NCBI RefSeq assembly: GCF_963676685.1
Contig: NC_092356.1
Location: 41,565,601-41,629,600, forward strand
Length of the DNA: 64,000 nucleotides
Direction: 5' to 3'
DNA from: Mytilus edulis
Lineage: Eukaryota; Mollusca; Bivalvia; Mytilida; Mytilidae
Every line of letters starts with the position of its first letter. The stretch's first letter is position 1. The position numbers and the translations under genes are program-made. Below are positions 60,090 through 64,000 of this stretch, in pieces. The notes beneath the pieces are model-generated. The model was given only the letters and a program-made list of their open reading frames with translations. It had not been told where the DNA came from and did no database searches.

Positions 60090-60760
60090 ATTCAAAACAG
60101 AAATTCCCTAATCAAATGGCTTAATCAAAAGCTCAAACACATCAAACGAATGGAAAAAACTGTAAATTTCCTGACTTGGTGAGGCATTTCCTTATGTAGA
60201 AAATGGTTGTTAAAACTTGGTTATATATATACATGTATATATAGCTAGCTAATACTCTTACTTGTATGAAACATTGAATTTCACTATATTGACAACAACG
60301 TACAATTAAAAGAATTCTACCATGTAAAAATCTCAAAAGTTGGCGTACTGCAGACAACATTGTAATATAATCTTAATCACTATAAAAGCAAATAACTGTT
60401 TCAACAAAGAAACACCAAAATTGCATATACACAAAGGACATAAGCAAAAATGATGGACATGAATTCAAAACTGAACATAGCACACAAACACAATGTAGGG
60501 ATGTATAAGTACTGGACCACGTCATAAGTATTTCATCAAAATGGACTAAACAATGAAGGTTTAAAAAATACAAGCATGTATTATATTTAAAAATGTATAA
60601 TATTAAAAGGACTACTAGCAGTTTGTACAAAAGGAAAAGCCTGTACCAAGTCAATGACAGTTGTTTTCTAGTCGTTTGATGTGTTTTAGCTTTACATTTT
60701 GCCATTTGTTGAGGCATAAACCGATTTGAATTTCAATGGAGTTCAATATTTTTCTACTGA
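60090..60760 (-). repeat. Family B copy, with an inverted piece at its right side
   Basis: 60090-60620 parallels 7560-8060 (TTTCCTGACTTGG, GGCATTTCCTTATGTAGAAA, ACATAAGCAAAAATGA, GGATGTATAAGTAC). 60640-60755 is a forward family B block (GTACCAAGTCAATGACAGTT and on). Confidence 0.7.
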
Positions 60761-60923
60761 AATGTCAGATTCTAACCTCAATTACACTGATCAAAATATT
60801 ATGTCTTCATTATAGGAGAATCAACCATAATCCCTATTGATTATAGGGTTTTAGAATTATGCCATAATAATTTATACAAGAACATTACCCGTAAAATTCA
60901 AACAACTGGTTTTTGGGATACGA

Positions 60924-61466
60924 CATCTTCGCTAGCCAAGGGTTACGATCCACTCCCGCTCTCTTCACCCTTGGCAGATTGAGCCAACATTTGTGATATC
61001 TATGTTGCGCCATCTATCGGAAGATTAAAGTCACGCCCATTCCGAATACATTATTCTTGACCAATGGTAGCACTTGAACTCTTCAATTTGGAGGTAAAAA
61101 CACGGAAGCGTCTAGATTCTACCCACTTGGTAAAGCCGGAAACGAAAATATACGTCAACATTCATGCATTTGTGCATGAAACATACACAGGAACTTCTAT
61201 TAGTTGATTAAAAACATTCAAGTTGTCACTAAATATAGTCGTATGTTTAGTGATGTATAAAGACTTGTTGCACAATAAACGTGGCAATTGTTTACAAATA
61301 CTTTCTACATTTACACGTGATCATGTTATAGGAGCTTTTTGATTGGATGCAGCGAGTTTCTACTGCAACCAATAAAAATCCTTACCTTGTGTCTCCGAAA
61401 TAGTATCTCAATCCGCCAAGGGTGAAGAGAGCGGGAGTGGATCGTAACCCTTGGCTAGCGAAGATG
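60924..61466. mobile_element. 543-bp TIR element with perfect 9-bp target duplication (Mutator-like)
   Basis: The left end CATCTTCGCTAGCCAAGGGT and the complementary right end form an inverted repeat of about 50 bp, reaching CTCTTCACCCTTGGC. GGGATACGA flanks both ends exactly (60915-60923 and 61467-61475). A 9-bp duplication plus long inverted ends is typical of Mutator-like elements. No transposase, so non-autonomous. Confidence 0.88.
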
Positions 61467-61475
61467 GGGATACGA

Positions 61476-62115
61476 TTGCTTTTAAGCAATATGTAGAATT
61501 ATACCAGTGACTCAGGGCCATGCACTCACGTCAAACGTTTTATTATAAACACCAAGGAACATCTCAGATTCTTGAGAATGTCTTGCTTTAAATGGTATAA
61601 AAAACAAACGGATTGAATTTCAACAACGGTCCTATAGTGTTCTTCTCATAATCTTCATGTTTCGATATTTCCCTCGACTTGTATGCGTGTTTTTAACCAC
61701 ACGGAAAATCAGAATTAAGCAGTATTTATATTTAGTGTTATAAATTTAGAAAAACGTCAGAGGGAATTCCCCAGTTTTAATAACATAAGAGAGTTCTCTG
61801 AATTCCGATCGATAAATCTATTTCTGTCATATAAGAACTGAAGTGGAGTTTTTATATTTCATCAAGGATTTGTATACTAGCAGAAAAACTATACAAATCC
61901 TTGATTTCACTGTTATGAAACTGACATTTGATATTGTACTTCCATAAAGAAATGGAGGTCGTTTTTAAATCAACATTTAATATACGTCCCTTGCTACAAA
62001 TCGCAAGTCTAGGGTTTGTTTAGGTAATTATGCGCATGCGTATAGTTGAAGGGGTGTCAGATTGAACGGTTGATTTTGATTCCCCACTCCATTGATTAAT
62101 TTGAAACTCACGAGA
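61476..62115. other. Spacer, nothing recognised
   Basis: Contains a near-palindrome around 61861-61908 (CAAGGATTTGTATAC near 61863 and ATACAAATCCTTG near 61891). Confidence 0.35.
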
Positions 62116-62121
62116 TCCTTT

Positions 62122-62394
62122 CTATGTCTGTCTGCTATTGAGGGTTATTGACTTGTTGTTGCATAATTTTAAATCATATGCATCATTTAAAGTAAAATAA
62201 ATGTAGTCCACAACGTAAAGGTATAACAAGAACACCCGGCCTTCAGCCAAAATGGAGTCTTTTATGTTATCGCTTCGAGTTGTCTCCTTTCCGCAAGTAA
62301 CTTTCGTCAAACGTCGATACGTCGGGAAAAATTTAACTCGTTCTGTCGATAGACGTAGTATTATATTATTGCGAACCCTATCATAGTTTTCCAT
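62122..62394 (-). other. Unassigned 90-residue open frame starting inside an inverted-repeat arm
   Basis: Begins MENYDRVRNNIILRLSTERV. Its first nine codons lie in the arm of the element at 62368-63747, and the mirrored arm has ATA in place of the ATG. No domain, splice site or signal peptide recognised. Probably repeat-derived, but an intact start with 90 codons is worth recording. Confidence 0.25.
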
Positions 62395-63747
62395 AGATTC
62401 ACCTGCAAGTTACCTGTCCATTTAAACTTTTGTAAGTTCTATTGTCCCATTGAACAAATACAACAGGTATTGTTCTCTGTATAGTTTATTTGATGGGACC
62501 TTTAAATTACTTCCAAGAGAAATGTATCACTCATTGATTAATTTACATGAACAAAAAAGTGAACTGTCAATGATAAAAATACATGTACAAATAATAAATA
62601 AGAACTCCTGCAAAACTGCGTGTGGCATTGTATTTATTCAATACCAATAATACATTTTTAATAGTTTCAATATAAACACTGATTCAAAAATTAAAAATTG
62701 ATTTCTGATCAAACTTTTGTATAATTAACCTTATAACCTACAGGAGGGTAAGCTTGTCTAAGGGGGGATTAGTTTGTTCATACTTCAGTATTTATGATAG
62801 TAAAGTGAATCTCAGCCAAGTGTGCATTGCTAATATTTAGTTAAGTTAGTTTGCAAAATAAATTTCAAAGTCATTTTCAAGATTTCAAAATTATTCAAGA
62901 TGCAAAATTAAAGCGTTTTTTTAATCAAATTAATCATGTAATTCTTAAGATATTTTTTTTATCTAAATTGATGTAATATGTAAATAATGTACCCAATGCA
63001 AAATTTGCACTTTGTATGAATCAAAAGAACTACATAATAAATGAACAGTCAGACTCAACAATAACCAGGGGAGATAATTTTAATGAATATATCCACAGTG
63101 TTTAAAAAATGTTTTCAGATTTTTCAAGCGTTATTCCATCTATAACTGCATCACATATTGCAGCTCTTGTATGGTCAAAAGTAAAATAACAGTGATTTTA
63201 TAAAATAAGAGTACAAATAAATCATTGTACAAATGTTACTTTTTGGTCTTCCCTTACATAAAAACAGCAAGAAAATTATTAATCTATTCAGATACATAGC
63301 TGAGAAATCAACATAAAAGGAATAAGTTGAGATGAATAACTATTTGTGAGAATAAGTTACAGAATTTGAAAAATAAACAAAACACACAATCATACACCTT
63401 GGGCATCTATTATATTGATTTCTGTCCTAATAAATACACTATTGACATCCTTTCATGAAAACACAACAAAAAACCTCAGTTTTGAATGAAGAATAAAAAA
63501 CAACAACCAGGGTATATTGAACAATTACAAGTGTGTTTTAATTTATTTGGAAGATTTTTTTTACTCAGGTAAATTAATCAATAAGTGATACATTTCTCTT
63601 GGTAGTAATTTAAAGGTCCCATCAAATAAACTTTACAGAGAACAATACCTGTTGTATTTGTTCAATGGGACAATAGAACTTACAAAAGTTTAAATGGACA
63701 GGTAACTTGCAGGTGAATCTATAGAAAACTATGATAGGGTTCGCAAT
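62368..63747. mobile_element. 1.38-kb element with about 177-bp terminal inverted repeats
   Basis: 62368-62544 (ATTGCGAACCCTATCATAGT and on) is mirrored at 63571-63747 with few differences. Both arms share CACCTGCAAGTTACCTGTCC and CAATACCTGTTGTATTTGTTC-type blocks. The interior is AT-rich and non-coding. No target duplication is evident. Confidence 0.8.
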
Positions 63748-64000
63748 AAAACCTATTGCAATTTGAACAGAGGAATGTGTACGGAAAGGAGTCATGCTCA
63801 CTGAGAAAATTAAATATTTAAAGATTTAGGAAAGGGCCCGGGTTCCACCTAGAATTCACGTAGGAAAATAGGTGATAAGGTAAGAAGTGAAATACCTTCT
63901 CTCATTCTCAGTAACTGTTCACGGTGGAAAGTAAACTTGGAATTGATAGTACAAAAATAAAACACAATAAGTACATTGTTCATACACTTGTGTCGAGGAT
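63748..64000. other. Window end, nothing recognised
   Basis: Short sequence without an exon or repeat that I can place. Confidence 0.3.

Overview
The window is animal nuclear DNA, almost certainly from a marine mussel of the Mytilus type. It is AT-rich, its genes are split by GT-AG introns, and more than half of it is repeats. Several repeat families match ones I remember from mussel genomes: a family with the motif GACGAAACGCGCGTCTGG, one ending in GAGAGTTGTCTCATTGGCAA, and elements starting with a GAGGCTCTCAAGAGCCT hairpin. No database was consulted. I saw nothing bacterial and no CRISPR, and I recognised no tRNA or rRNA gene.

Five protein-coding genes can be supported. (1) 2136-6629 (+): a four-exon Hes/hairy-type bHLH-Orange repressor of 193 residues ending in WRPW. 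(2) 13218-12070 (-): a two-exon, 300-residue NHL-like beta-propeller of the molluscan TRIM type. It has no RING or B-box and starts with MGCSNTK, a predicted N-myristoylation plus palmitoylation signal. (3) 23369-22728 (-): an intact, very basic, helix-rich protein of 213 residues that I do not recognise. (4) 46489-37989 (-): a five-exon, 154-residue single MSP-domain protein (VAP/major sperm protein fold). Its 5.8-kb second intron is packed with transposons. (5) 52651-57126 (+): a membrane-anchored copine/RGLG-type VWA protein of 319 residues. Two alternative copies of its metal-site (MIDAS) exon are spliced under a reading-frame lock, so only one can be used at a time. The genes show no operon-like logic and lie far apart; any shared function would be speculation.

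The rest is a layered record of mobile elements. Retroelement relics include a Penelope-like element with an altered catalytic motif, whose 3' tail is scattered elsewhere in the window, a LINE interrupted by such a tail, a SINE-like insertion with a 12-bp target duplication, and an integrase-like relic. DNA-transposon remnants with visible terminal inverted repeats are frequent. One has a perfect 9-bp target duplication, one is an 89-bp snapback with a 9-bp duplication, and one is nested inside another with a 5-bp duplication. There are also tandem arrays: 48 bp x8, 28 bp x3, 75 bp x2 and about 500 bp x3.

Layout: 1-2 kb repeats; 2-6.6 kb Hes-like gene; 7-12 kb repeats; 12-13.2 kb propeller gene; 13.5-22 kb satellite, foldback element and retroelement relics; 22.7-23.4 kb unknown gene; 24-37 kb repeats; 38-46.5 kb MSP gene; 46.7-51.4 kb inverted-repeat elements and Penelope relic; 52.6-57.1 kb copine-like gene; 57-64 kb AT-rich spacer plus two inverted-repeat elements. 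All splice sites were called by eye from GT/AG, pyrimidine tracts and frame continuity, with no transcript support.
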